The notes beneath the pieces are model-generated. The model was given only the letters and a program-made list of their open reading frames with translations. It searched no databases and had not been told where the DNA came from. The translations under genes were made by a program, and so were the position numbers. From VXRD01 sp965242535 (GTDB lineage Bacteria; Latescibacterota; UBA2968): a DNA stretch of 64,000 nucleotides. The stretch is from positions 682,001 to 746,000 of the forward strand of contig OZ251458.1 in NCBI GenBank assembly GCA_965242535.1. Reading direction: 5' to 3'. Shown here one piece after another: positions 55,252 to 63,336 of this stretch (the stretch's first letter is position 1; the number at the start of each line of letters is the position of its first letter).

Positions 55252-55515
55252 CTATCCCTTACCCGCCTGCCGCATGTGCATCACAAAGCCAATCGCCGCC
55301 ATCAGCGGGCCGTCGTCTTCTGTTTGCACATGCCCTGCATGATGCCCCGCGGATTCGGGGAATTTCTTTGCCACGACCGCCAGCACTTTGGGTAGCAGGA
55401 CGATGAACGCGCTGATCAACGCCAACACGCTGAACACGATGACCATCCCGGTCAGCGCAATGCCCACGCCCTGACCGTCTTCGATATTTTGCACACTAAA
55501 ATTAAACTCGTACAT
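55252..55515 (-). CDS. oadG: Na+-translocating decarboxylase gamma subunit
   Basis: The 87-residue protein has one membrane helix (GVGIALTGMVIVFSVLALISAFIVLLP) and a short polar tail with His (ESAGHHAGHV), as in OadG proteins that assemble the complex and bind zinc. GGTGAG lies just before its ATG, overlapping the end of an upstream small frame and a hairpin. It heads the oadGBA order on the minus strand. The 171-base gap to oadB has no gene that I can see. Confidence 0.88.
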   Translation of the reverse strand: MYEFNFSVQNIEDGQGVGIALTGMVIVFSVLALISAFIVLLPKVLAVVAKKFPESAGHHAGHVQTEDDGPLMAAIGFVMHMRQAGKG

Positions 55516-55518
55516 AGC

Positions 55519-55659
55519 TCACCAAAAAGAAGCCCCAACAAATAGGGGCTCGTTCACAAATGTGTCGCGATTGTAGGGAGATATAATATTTGATCCGTAT
55601 TCGGGCCATTCCCGCAAGTCCTCGTACAGTCCTTCATCGGCTATTTCCCTCCTATACAT
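55519..55659 (-). CDS. Possible 46-residue frame or leader upstream of oadG
   Basis: A frame from ATG 55659 reads MYRREIADEGLYEDLREWPE and stops three bases before oadG's ATG. The composition looks protein-like. A different frame has the better ribosome-binding site: AGGAGGG before ATG 55637, coding 27 residues (MKDCTRTCGNGPNTDQILYL...) and stopping at 55554. I cannot tell which, if either, is translated. A hairpin with a T run overlaps the end (next entry). Confidence 0.4.
   Translation of the reverse strand: MYRREIADEGLYEDLREWPEYGSNIISPYNRDTFVNEPLFVGASFW
55523..55550 (-). terminator. Possible attenuator hairpin before oadG
   Basis: On the minus strand AGCCCC, an 8-base loop and GGGGCT are followed by TCTTTTT. 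The hairpin ends 8 bases before oadG's start. As a terminator it would control entry of transcription into the Na+ pump operon; as part of the 46-codon frame it would be chance. Confidence 0.5.
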
Positions 55660-55698
55660 TTGCCTCTTGAACATCTATTTCTCGGCTTGGGGTTAGCA

Positions 55699-57342
55699 TT
55701 AACGTTTCCATATATACAACGCCCGTTCAGCCAACTCAGCTCCTCGATTTTCAATAGCGGTTGTGTTCCATTCATCAACTTTCAGAATTGATTTACTCAG
55801 TGCGAAATTCGATTCGATGAGCAAAGGTTTTTTCTCCTTAAATGGCTTGTTACTCAATTCGGGATTGTATCCCGTTAATGTTAAGTTGCCAATTGTGTGA
55901 AGCCATTCGGTGTGAATATCCGAAGCATTTTCTCCAAGATATTCTTCCCATTCGGGTGATAGCGTTTGAGGCATTATGTGCTCAATGGATATATCAGGGG
56001 TGAGGTCAGGCGATTCTTTGTGACCGAATGAACGTTCTAGAGCTATCAAGATCAGAAGAGTGCGCTGTCTTTGTCTTGATCGCTTGTAGAATTCAAATTT
56101 GATAAATGCAGACCGGAATTGGTCATCTGAAGGCCACCAATTTTGAGACAGATGTTTTTGAGTAAATCCAACGATATCTTTGAAGCTCGCTTGTCCTGAC
56201 ATATGAGCAAAGATGCGGCGCAACTGATTTGTAGGCACACCGCATACTGTTCTACGGATAATGAATGACTCAATCATTTGCATAACGGAAACCAGTTCTT
56301 CTCGACTGATTTTTTTTGAAGAAAGACCATCAAACATTTTCATCAAAAATGGATATACCACATTGACTTCCCATCGGTTCAGTCTCTGCACTTGGTCCAA
56401 AATAGTGCTGTCCATACCATCCGTATTCAGTTCAGCAATTTGGACAAAATAGCACGAAAACTTAGAGAAATCTTTCATTTTATTTTCTACTTCTTCAGGC
56501 GTTGGAGTGTTAAGCTGCTCTCGAATAACATTGTAAGTATCACGCTCGTTTGGAAGACTGCCATCCATCATTAGATAACGCCAAAAGAATTCTGGAGACC
56601 TATTCCCAAGCCGTTCTTCCATTGGCAACCAATGCTTATTGTAAACCTGTTCTTGGCGTTCTGGGTCAGGGATATTCATTAGTAGATAGTTTCGTATCAA
56701 ATCGGTTACACTCAGAGGCAAACCAGTGTTATTCAAACTTTCGAAAATTCTGTAGGGATTATCCTTTTCGTCAAGAAGAATGCTAACCATATCAAGGTGG
56801 CTGACAATGCAACGGTGCAACTGTCGCAGGTCTATCTTATCGCCATTATCAGCACCTTGGTCCAATGCTTTATTGAAGTAAATCCTTGCTTTTGCTATTT
56901 GAGTGCCATCAGTTGGAGACTCTTCGCCATTTATCATTGATGCGAATGTAGAACGGTCTTTTTGTGTAGGCATCAACTTATTGTGTCCGTCTCCGTCCTT
57001 ATACGGATTGACCAAGCAAGTGTCATAAATTTCTGCTGCCAATCTATCTTCTGCGCGACTTCGGATAACGCTGAGCAGAATGAAAAGGGTGGTCATCCGC
57101 TGTTGACCATCAATAAGTGTGTACCTATTCACCTCTTCAGGAGCCGTAGGAATCTGCTGGGTCACGACAGAACCAATAAAATGGTTATGGCGTGGAGATG
57201 GCAAAGCATAAATTTCAAGCAAGTCGTTCCAGAGTTGCTCCCAATTTTCTTTTTTCCACTCATATCGACGTTGGTACAGCGGAACCATGTATTGCGTGTC
57301 TCCGGCCAGCAATTGTTGAAAATTAACTTCATTGGCTTTCAT
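55699..57342 (-). CDS. DUF262/DUF1524 protein, GmrSD-like
   Basis: The 547-residue protein has the N-terminal DUF262 motifs PLYQRRYEWK (about 21-30) and LIDGQQRMTTLF (76-87), and a C-terminal HNH region (SIEHIMPQTLSPEWEE, then HTIGNLTLTGYNPELSNKPF). Fused DUF262-DUF1524 proteins include the type IV restriction enzyme GmrSD, which cuts glucosylated hydroxymethylcytosine phage DNA, and SspE-type defence nucleases. Base composition is clearly more A/T-rich than on either side, and the gene is alone, suggesting recent horizontal gain. AAGGA precedes the start. No methylase or phosphorothioation gene is beside it. Confidence 0.85.
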   Translation of the reverse strand: MKANEVNFQQLLAGDTQYMVPLYQRRYEWKKENWEQLWNDLLEIYALPSPRHNHFIGSVVTQQIPTAPEEVNRYTLIDGQQRMTTLFILLSVIRSRAEDRLAAEIYDTCLVNPYKDGDGHNKLMPTQKDRSTFASMINGEESPTDGTQIAKARIYFNKALDQGADNGDKIDLRQLHRCIVSHLDMVSILLDEKDNPYRIFESLNNTGLPLSVTDLIRNYLLMNIPDPERQEQVYNKHWLPMEERLGNRSPEFFWRYLMMDGSLPNERDTYNVIREQLNTPTPEEVENKMKDFSKFSCYFVQIAELNTDGMDSTILDQVQRLNRWEVNVVYPFLMKMFDGLSSKKISREELVSVMQMIESFIIRRTVCGVPTNQLRRIFAHMSGQASFKDIVGFTQKHLSQNWWPSDDQFRSAFIKFEFYKRSRQRQRTLLILIALERSFGHKESPDLTPDISIEHIMPQTLSPEWEEYLGENASDIHTEWLHTIGNLTLTGYNPELSNKPFKEKKPLLIESNFALSKSILKVDEWNTTAIENRGAELAERALYIWKR

Positions 57343-57482
57343 TTTTTTTCCTTGTGATGACGCCGAATCGAAAAAATTACAAGCCGTAAATAGTGCAGGA
57401 AACGGGTTGGATTGTCAAGGCAAAAGCTGCGAAAATGGTGGGCGCGCATCTCCCCTCCTCGACTGCGGGGAGGGGTTGCTCA

Positions 57483-57743
57483 TCACAGCACAATCCGAAT
57501 GCTGCGATGGTGTCTGAGGGCCTCGAAGATATCGAGGCGGTGGGGTTCGTCAAGAACGACCATATCCAAATTCAGACTGCAATACTTGCCGTGCCTGCTC
57601 TGGTTTGAGAAGGTCAGCCGATAGGCGCTATCGCCCATAATCTCGGCAATGGCCTGACGCATGCGATCTTCTTCTCTGCCGATGACCTTAAAGTTCCATG
57701 GGCACGGGTATTCGATTTCCGGTCGCCTGTTGAGTCGTTGCAT
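57483..57743 (-). CDS. DUF493 (YbeD-like) family protein
   Basis: The 86-residue protein contains the family hallmark EYPCPWNFKVIG and the short ACT-like fold (SRHGKYCSLNLDMVVLDE). YbeD is a small cytosolic protein of uncertain, possibly regulatory, function. AAAGGTG precedes the ATG. The 140 bases to the DUF262 start carry a hairpin (CCCCTCC / GGAGGGG near 57450-57475). Confidence 0.85.
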   Translation of the reverse strand: MQRLNRRPEIEYPCPWNFKVIGREEDRMRQAIAEIMGDSAYRLTFSNQSRHGKYCSLNLDMVVLDEPHRLDIFEALRHHRSIRIVL

Positions 57744-57781
57744 AAAACACCTTTCCGTTTTCTAGAACCTATACCTATCCC

Positions 57782-57902
57782 GTAAGGGCGTAACATTTTA
57801 CGCCCTTACAGGCGGGCACGGGGCACCGCCCTCATAAGCACGATAATATCATGTTCTACGCCAAGGTGTTACGCCCTTACAGGCGGGCACGGGGGCACCG
57901 CC
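57782..57902. repeat. Palindromic and duplicated intergenic repeat
   Basis: A 28-bp palindrome at 57782-57809 (arms GTAAGGGCGTAA / TTACGCCCTTAC) runs into GGCGGGCACGGGGCACCGCC. The right half is repeated at about 57868-57902. The GGCGG...CCGCC part is a hairpin of its own. The loop GCACGGGG recalls the GGACAGGC family. It fills the gap between the DUF493 and HEAT genes. Confidence 0.75.
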
Positions 57903-57914
57903 TCTACGATCACC

Positions 57915-58460
57915 CTACCCATCGCATGCTTCACACATCAATGCAAAGCGCGTGTGCCCGCGGTCGGGGATTTCCGTATCAAAATCGGTCTTGACCTTCG
58001 CGTGCGCGCCGCAAAAGTCGCATCGCCCCATCTGATCGTATTCCGAGCGGGCCGCGACTTCGAGCATGGTGCGTTCCTTGTGCGCGTAATTTTCATCGCC
58101 GACCTGACGCATAAAATTCAACACGGTCTTATCGGTTTCATTTTGGCGTGCGCGTTCAAAAATGGCATCCATTCTCGGATCATTGGGCACGCCGCCATCT
58201 TCCAAGGTATGCCAGGCGCGGGCGCGCACATTGGGATCCGGGTCTTCCATGAGCTCGAACAGCGCGGTCTGGATTTCGGGCACGGGATGCCGCACATGGC
58301 ACGGACACAAATTGGCCGCGGCCGCGTGCCGATCTGTCGGATCATCGCTCTTTGCCAGTGCGAGATAATGCGGAATATCTTCCCGCCGCAACCGAAACTC
58401 GCCCTTCTTTCGCGCGCGTTTCTGGTATTTGTTCAATCCCCGATGCTTGCGTTTTGGCAT
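57915..58460 (-). CDS. HEAT-like repeat protein with a C-terminal zinc-binding Cys cluster
   Basis: The 181-residue protein starts with a basic stretch (MPKRKHRGLNKYQKRARKKGEF). Two or three HEAT-like helices follow (PVPEIQTALFELMEDPDPNVRARAWHTLEDGG), and it ends in CDFCGAH...MCEACDG, two CxxC pairs that should bind zinc. I do not know a named family; a nucleic-acid or ribosome-associated role would fit the basic N-terminus. GAGGAGG precedes ATG 58460. It is 35 bases downstream of the GGDEF gene. Confidence 0.7.
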   Translation of the reverse strand: MPKRKHRGLNKYQKRARKKGEFRLRREDIPHYLALAKSDDPTDRHAAAANLCPCHVRHPVPEIQTALFELMEDPDPNVRARAWHTLEDGGVPNDPRMDAIFERARQNETDKTVLNFMRQVGDENYAHKERTMLEVAARSEYDQMGRCDFCGAHAKVKTDFDTEIPDRGHTRFALMCEACDG

Positions 58461-58495
58461 GGTACACCTCCTCATCTGGATCGCGGATTAACCGA

Positions 58496-59464
58496 CTACG
58501 CCAATTCGACGGCGTTCTTGCCGCGGTTTTTCACGCGATAAAGGGCTTCATCCGCTTTTCGGAATGCGTGGTTTGCCGATTTGGGCACGCCGTAGTAAAC
58601 GCCGATGGATATCGTGCCTTCCGTGCGCTCGGCAATGGCGCGGTTCAAGCGGCGGGCAATGGCCAGGGCGCGTTCTCGCGACGCATTTTCAATCGCGGCG
58701 ACAAATTCATCGCCCGCCCGCCGCGACAACAGGTCTGACCCGCGCAACATATCGTCGAGCACCTGTGCCAATGCTATGATGTACCGGTCGCCCGCGTCGT
58801 GCCCTTTGGCGTCGTTAATCGCCTTGAGCGAATCGGAATCCATGTAAAAGAGGGCCAGCGGGCGTCCGTTGCGAATGGCCCGTTGTACCATCCGCGCAAA
58901 CACGGCTTCAAACCCGCGCCGATTGTAGAGGCCCGTCAAAAAATCCGTGCGCGATTCCAAGGTCATCTTTTTCACCAACGCGGCGTTGATCCGCGCCAGT
59001 TCTCGAAAAAAATCCAGGGCGAGATCCTCGGTCGATTCCCCCGACAACCAGACCACGCGCCCGGCCCCTCGCGCCCTCGCGACTACGCGCTGTGCCGTTG
59101 AAAAGATGATCGCGGACATCTGCGGATGCAGGCCGTATTCCCCGCCCGGGGTTTTGACGCCGCCGCAAGAGACGGACATCCCGGTTTGGCTGGCGATCAG
59201 CGCGGGCAGAGATGGGGGTATCTCAGACGCGGCATCGGGATCGAAAAGCGCGGCGAATGTGCGGTCCCCGAGGCAAAAGCCCTCGTGGTCGGGGATAAAC
59301 TCGGCGATGGAATCGAGCGCGTTGCGCGGCCCGTCTGTCGGATCGACGCCAAAAATCAGCAAGGCCCCAAAACGCCCGCGATACAACACGTCATTGAGCG
59401 CGTGCATCAAATTGGAAGCCCGCCCGACAGATCGGGCGGGCCGGTTGACAAATGTGGCGTCCAT
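58496..59464 (-). CDS. GGDEF-domain diguanylate cyclase-like protein
   Basis: The 322-residue protein has an N-terminal region of about 150 residues without recognised homology, then a GGDEF domain. SRTDFLTGLYNRRGFEAVF marks its start, and the active-site loop reads RRAGDEFVA (AGDEF, an accepted variant of GGDEF). The TISIGVYYG and ADEALYRVKNRGKN motifs complete it. It would make cyclic di-GMP from GTP, under the control of the N-terminal part. There are no membrane segments. It starts 4 bases after the deaminase stop, an odd partner; the region downstream of pheT is one transcription unit. Confidence 0.85.
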   Translation of the reverse strand: MDATFVNRPARSVGRASNLMHALNDVLYRGRFGALLIFGVDPTDGPRNALDSIAEFIPDHEGFCLGDRTFAALFDPDAASEIPPSLPALIASQTGMSVSCGGVKTPGGEYGLHPQMSAIIFSTAQRVVARARGAGRVVWLSGESTEDLALDFFRELARINAALVKKMTLESRTDFLTGLYNRRGFEAVFARMVQRAIRNGRPLALFYMDSDSLKAINDAKGHDAGDRYIIALAQVLDDMLRGSDLLSRRAGDEFVAAIENASRERALAIARRLNRAIAERTEGTISIGVYYGVPKSANHAFRKADEALYRVKNRGKNAVELA

Positions 59465-59468
59465 GGGG

Positions 59469-59957
59469 TCAAACCCGGAAGTCGATCGCGATTCGATCGC
59501 GATAGTGATCCAACTTGCGATAGCGCACGCCCGCGCTGTCAAACATGCGGTACGTGGCTTTTACGGAATCGGTATCGGGGTATTTATTCGCCAGGTAAAT
59601 CACCTCGCGAATGCCCGATTGAATGATCATTTTGGCGCATTCATGGCACGGAAACAAGGTGACGTAAATGGTGCATTCGTGCAAATCCGCGCTGATTTTG
59701 TTCAAAATCGCGTTCAACTCCGCATGGCAGATGTAGGGGTATTTGGTGTCGAGAAAATCGCCTTCTCTGCCCCAGGGAAACTCATCGTCCGAGCACCCGA
59801 TGGGCAAGCCATTGTACCCGATGCCCACGATTTTCTTTTGGGGATTGATAATGCACGCCCCCACCTGTGTATTGGGGTCTTTGCTCCTGTGTGCGGACAG
59901 GATCGCCACGCCCATAAAATACTCGTCCCACGACAAATAATCCGCGCGTTTTTGCAT
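59469..59957 (-). CDS. dCMP deaminase (ComEB-like)
   Basis: The 162-residue protein has the zinc deaminase motifs CHAE (His78, Glu80) and PCHEC (Cys104, Cys107), and the extended insertion (GLPIGCSDDEFPWGREGDFLDTKYPYI) of dCMP deaminases. It converts dCMP to dUMP for thymidylate synthesis. GGAGG precedes the start. It lies 12 bases after the 2-hydroxyacid dehydrogenase gene. Confidence 0.95.
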   Translation of the reverse strand: MQKRADYLSWDEYFMGVAILSAHRSKDPNTQVGACIINPQKKIVGIGYNGLPIGCSDDEFPWGREGDFLDTKYPYICHAELNAILNKISADLHECTIYVTLFPCHECAKMIIQSGIREVIYLANKYPDTDSVKATYRMFDSAGVRYRKLDHYRDRIAIDFRV

Positions 59958-59969
59958 GGTATCCTCCGG

Positions 59970-60962
59970 TCATGCCAAGCGATCCATCATCTCCCGCGTG
60001 ACGCGATACACCTGATCCTCGCCCGCGAAAAAGCGGCGGAACTCCTCGACTTTTTGCGCGCCGATGCGATGGGAGCGAAGCCCGGCACAATGCGGCGTCA
60101 AAACCACGTTGGGCAAGTGCCGAAGCGGGCTGTCCATTGCGGGCGGTTCGGGATCGGTCACGTCCAAAAAGGCGGCGAACCGCCCTTTTTCCAATTCGGC
60201 GATCAGCGCGGCCTCGTCGATATTCGCGCCGCGGGACGTGTTGATAAACACGCAATCGTCTCGCATCAGCTCAAAATGCGCCGCGTTCCACAAGTGGTAC
60301 GTGGCATCCAATTTGGGCGCGTGAATGGTCACGACCTCGGCCTCGCGCGCGATGGTCTCCAAATCCGCCTTCTCCGCGCCATACGCCTGCCGCGCACGGT
60401 CTCGCGTCACGTAGGGGTCGTAGAGCAAAATGCGCGCGTCATACGGCCGCAACAACCGCATCACGCGCTGCCCGACATGGCTCGCGCTGATAACGCCCAC
60501 AACGCGCCGAAACAGGGTGCGGGCCGCGTCTTTGTTCGGTTTGCGCTCGCCTTCTCGCATGGCGCGTGCAAAGGACGAGATGTGCCGCAAGCCCATCGTC
60601 ATGAACGCCATCGTCAGTTCGGCGACATCATCGGCAATCGAGGGCGCGGCGCTCGTCACCACGATGTCTTTCTCCCACGCTTCGTCGCAGATTTTTCCCT
60701 TCAACGAGCCTGCGCCATACGCCCAGATTTTCAGAGTGGGCACGCCCTCCAAAATCGCGGGGGTCAAATCGCCGGAGTTCCAACTCGTCATCGCCCCGTC
60801 CATCCCCTCGAGAAATTCCGCCGCTTCTGCATCGACGAGATCGCGGTCTTCCCCATTGATCGTCACGTCGGCAAAAGTTTTCAACTGCGCCAGGTCCGCG
60901 TCGCTCAAAATCATTTCCCTAAGCGACTTCCGAATGACGATGCCTATTTTTGGTTTGCCCAT
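59970..60962 (-). CDS. D-2-hydroxyacid dehydrogenase-like protein with altered Rossmann glycines
   Basis: The 330-residue protein keeps the catalytic trio Arg244 (NTSRGANID), Glu272 (DPEPP) and His291 (TPHCAG). The NAD-binding GxGxxG reads GVISASHVGQR at 156-166: the first two glycines of the motif are Ser159 and Ser161, only Gly164 is kept. It may bind the cofactor differently or have another preference. The substrate is unknown. It is 28 bases downstream of a paralogue with a normal motif. Confidence 0.85.
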   Translation of the reverse strand: MGKPKIGIVIRKSLREMILSDADLAQLKTFADVTINGEDRDLVDAEAAEFLEGMDGAMTSWNSGDLTPAILEGVPTLKIWAYGAGSLKGKICDEAWEKDIVVTSAAPSIADDVAELTMAFMTMGLRHISSFARAMREGERKPNKDAARTLFRRVVGVISASHVGQRVMRLLRPYDARILLYDPYVTRDRARQAYGAEKADLETIAREAEVVTIHAPKLDATYHLWNAAHFELMRDDCVFINTSRGANIDEAALIAELEKGRFAAFLDVTDPEPPAMDSPLRHLPNVVLTPHCAGLRSHRIGAQKVEEFRRFFAGEDQVYRVTREMMDRLA

Positions 60963-60990
60963 CGCGTTGCTCCTGTGTGTCAGTCCTCGT

Positions 60991-61956
60991 TCAACCGCGG
61001 TATTGCGGATTCACCAGATTCGCGGGAGCCTCGCCCGTTAGGACGCGGCGCGCTTCGCAGGCGGCTTTTCTTTGCAATTCCGCGAGCGACTCTTCCGAAT
61101 AAAAAGCCGCGTGCGGGCTGTGGATGACCCCGTCCTGTTGGATGAGGGGATCCCCCGCTTCCGGGGGTTCTGTGCAACGCACATCCAGGGCCGCGCCCGC
61201 GAGAGTCTCATTTTTTAATGCCGCGAGCAAGGCCGCCTCATCGACGAGATCGCCCCGCGCCGCGTTGATCAAACACGCGGTCGGTTTCATCTTCGCCAGA
61301 TTGGCGGCATCGATCATGCCCCTCGTTTCAGCGGTAGAAGGGCAGTGGAGGGATACGAAATCAGCGGTGCGCAGCAGCGCGTCCAAATCGGTGGCTTCAA
61401 CGCCGCAGGCACGCGCTTGCTCGGGCGTCAAAGACCGCGAATGGGCGATCACGCGAAGCCCAAACGCTCGGGCGCGCGGCGCCACCTGACGCGCAATTTG
61501 CCCAAAGCCGATCAAGCCGAGCACTTGGCCCGTCAACCGCCGCAGGGGCAAGCCCGCTTGAATATCCCAAGTGCCGCGGCGAATCAGCCGATCGAAGTGC
61601 GCGACCTTGTGAGACAGCCCGAGCAACAACGCCATCGTTTGCTCGGCCACATCGACAAAACAGTAATCCGGCACATTGGCAACGGGAATGCCCCGCTCGG
61701 TCGCATACGCCACGTCGATGTTGTCCAACCCCACGCCGTAGCGCACGATCACCTTCAAATCGGGTAGCGCGGACGCGATGACCCGCCGAGTCGTTCGCGC
61801 CCAGCACGTCAGGATGCCGCAACACCCCGCGGCCAGGCGGATGAGCGTTTCTTCCGCGCCATCGGGGGCGGGGATGAGCTCCGCGCCGAGGTCCTCCAAG
61901 ACGCCCTTTTCCACGTCCAAATTGGGCCAGGCGTAATCCGTCACCAAAATTTTCAC
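60991..61956 (-). CDS. D-2-hydroxyacid dehydrogenase (CtBP/phosphoglycerate dehydrogenase-like)
   Basis: The 321-residue protein has a normal dinucleotide motif (GLIGFGQIARQ) and the catalytic residues in INAARGDLVDE (Arg), RCTEPPE (Glu) and HSPHAAFYSEES (His). It resembles the C-terminal-binding-protein subgroup, which acts on 2-ketoacids. Its ATG overlaps the M20 peptidase stop by 4 bases (61953-61956), so the two are coupled. Confidence 0.92.
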   Translation of the reverse strand: MKILVTDYAWPNLDVEKGVLEDLGAELIPAPDGAEETLIRLAAGCCGILTCWARTTRRVIASALPDLKVIVRYGVGLDNIDVAYATERGIPVANVPDYCFVDVAEQTMALLLGLSHKVAHFDRLIRRGTWDIQAGLPLRRLTGQVLGLIGFGQIARQVAPRARAFGLRVIAHSRSLTPEQARACGVEATDLDALLRTADFVSLHCPSTAETRGMIDAANLAKMKPTACLINAARGDLVDEAALLAALKNETLAGAALDVRCTEPPEAGDPLIQQDGVIHSPHAAFYSEESLAELQRKAACEARRVLTGEAPANLVNPQYRG

Positions 61957-63317
61957 GCCCCATCTCCTTCACATCTGCAAAATCGCGTGACGATATCGTA
62001 CAAAACGCGCGTGGCAAACGCGAGATTTTCGACCGATACGCGCTCGTCATGCCCGTGGATCAAATTCATTTCCTCTTCGCCCGGCGCTTGGCGATGGGGC
62101 ATGAAGCCGTACACCTGCACATCGGGCCGGCGCGGGCAGATATGTTTGGCATCCGTGCCCCCGGTCATCAGCGCGGGCAGCACGACCGCATCCGGATCGC
62201 GTTCTGCCATCACATCGACAATCGTTTGATACAGGGGCGAATCCGCGCTCGCCTCCAGCGGTGGGCTGTATTGATCCACGACCAAATCGAGCTCATCGCC
62301 GATGTGGGATCGGATTTCCGCTTCAAAACTCGCATCGGTTTGCCCGGGCGCGAGGCGGCCATCGATCCACGCAGTCGCCTCGGCGGGTATGACATTGATC
62401 GCCCGGCCCGCCGCCAAGACCGTGGGCGAAACCGTGTTGTGCAACAGGGCGCGCAATGACGCGATCATATCCGGCGCCAGGGGCGCGTTTTGCAATGCCT
62501 CCTCGCTGCCTGCGAGCACGTCGCGCAACGGCTGTGCGGTCTCGGCATCTTGCGTTTCGGCGATGCCCTCCAAAAACGCGCGCAGGGTTTTCGACGGGTG
62601 CATCGCCCATTTCGCGCTTCCCAGGGCGCCGAGTGCCCGACCGAGTTTGACCACCGCATTGTCATCGTGCGGCCGCGCCCCGTGCCCAGGTTGCCCCCTC
62701 GCGATGAGCCGAAACCGAAAAATGCCCTTTTGCCCGGTTTGACAGGTGTAAAAGCGTTTGCCATTCACCTCAAAATCGCCGCCACCGCCCTCGGTCAGCA
62801 CGTACTTTGCATCCACCTGATCGGGATGGTGATCGATGAGCCAACCAATGCCGTGGTTGCCGCGCCCGGCCTCTTCGTCTGCGGTCGCCGCGTAGATCAC
62901 ATCGCGGTTTAGGCGGACGCCCTGCCGCTTCAACAGCAAAAACACCATCAACTCCGCCGCCACCATATTCTTCATGTCCAGCGCCCCGCGGCCCCAGACA
63001 TAGCCTCGGTGCAAATCCCCGCCAAAGGGATCGTGCGACCACTTGTCCGGCTCTGCGGCTACGACATCGGTATGCCCGAGCAACATCAGCGCGGGCGCGT
63101 CCCCTCCTTTGAGGCGGGCCGTCACATTCCCGCGCGTGGGTTCGGATTCCGTCACCGCGGCGTCGATCCCCTCGCGCTTCAACACATCGGCAATGTAGTT
63201 CGCGCACAAAATCTCATCGCCCGGCGGATTGGTCGTATCGCACCGAATCAAATCCCGCAAAAACCCCACGACTTCGTCCGTCACGCGATTCCAGTCCGTG
63301 TTCAAGGTCGTCTCCAT
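61953..63317 (-). CDS. M20-family metallopeptidase/deacylase
   Basis: The 454-residue protein has the M20 metal sites: LLGHTDVV (His82), GALDMKN (Asp114), TADEEAGR (Glu148 catalytic, Glu149) and NLIHGHDERV (His). A dimerisation domain (FRLIARGQPGHGARPHDDNAV) is inserted. The family hydrolyses small peptides or N-acyl amino acids (ArgE/DapE/CPG2-like). Beside two hydroxyacid dehydrogenases it could start the breakdown of an N-acyl or peptide substrate. It starts 19 bases after the pheT stop. Confidence 0.93.
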   Translation of the reverse strand: METTLNTDWNRVTDEVVGFLRDLIRCDTTNPPGDEILCANYIADVLKREGIDAAVTESEPTRGNVTARLKGGDAPALMLLGHTDVVAAEPDKWSHDPFGGDLHRGYVWGRGALDMKNMVAAELMVFLLLKRQGVRLNRDVIYAATADEEAGRGNHGIGWLIDHHPDQVDAKYVLTEGGGGDFEVNGKRFYTCQTGQKGIFRFRLIARGQPGHGARPHDDNAVVKLGRALGALGSAKWAMHPSKTLRAFLEGIAETQDAETAQPLRDVLAGSEEALQNAPLAPDMIASLRALLHNTVSPTVLAAGRAINVIPAEATAWIDGRLAPGQTDASFEAEIRSHIGDELDLVVDQYSPPLEASADSPLYQTIVDVMAERDPDAVVLPALMTGGTDAKHICPRRPDVQVYGFMPHRQAPGEEEMNLIHGHDERVSVENLAFATRVLYDIVTRFCRCEGDGA

Positions 63318-63336
63318 ATTTCATATCCCATTGGGG

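Noticed and set aside
55516..55698. A known riboswitch before oadG
   Set aside because: I could not match the leader to any riboswitch consensus I know; only a simple hairpin with a T run is supported.
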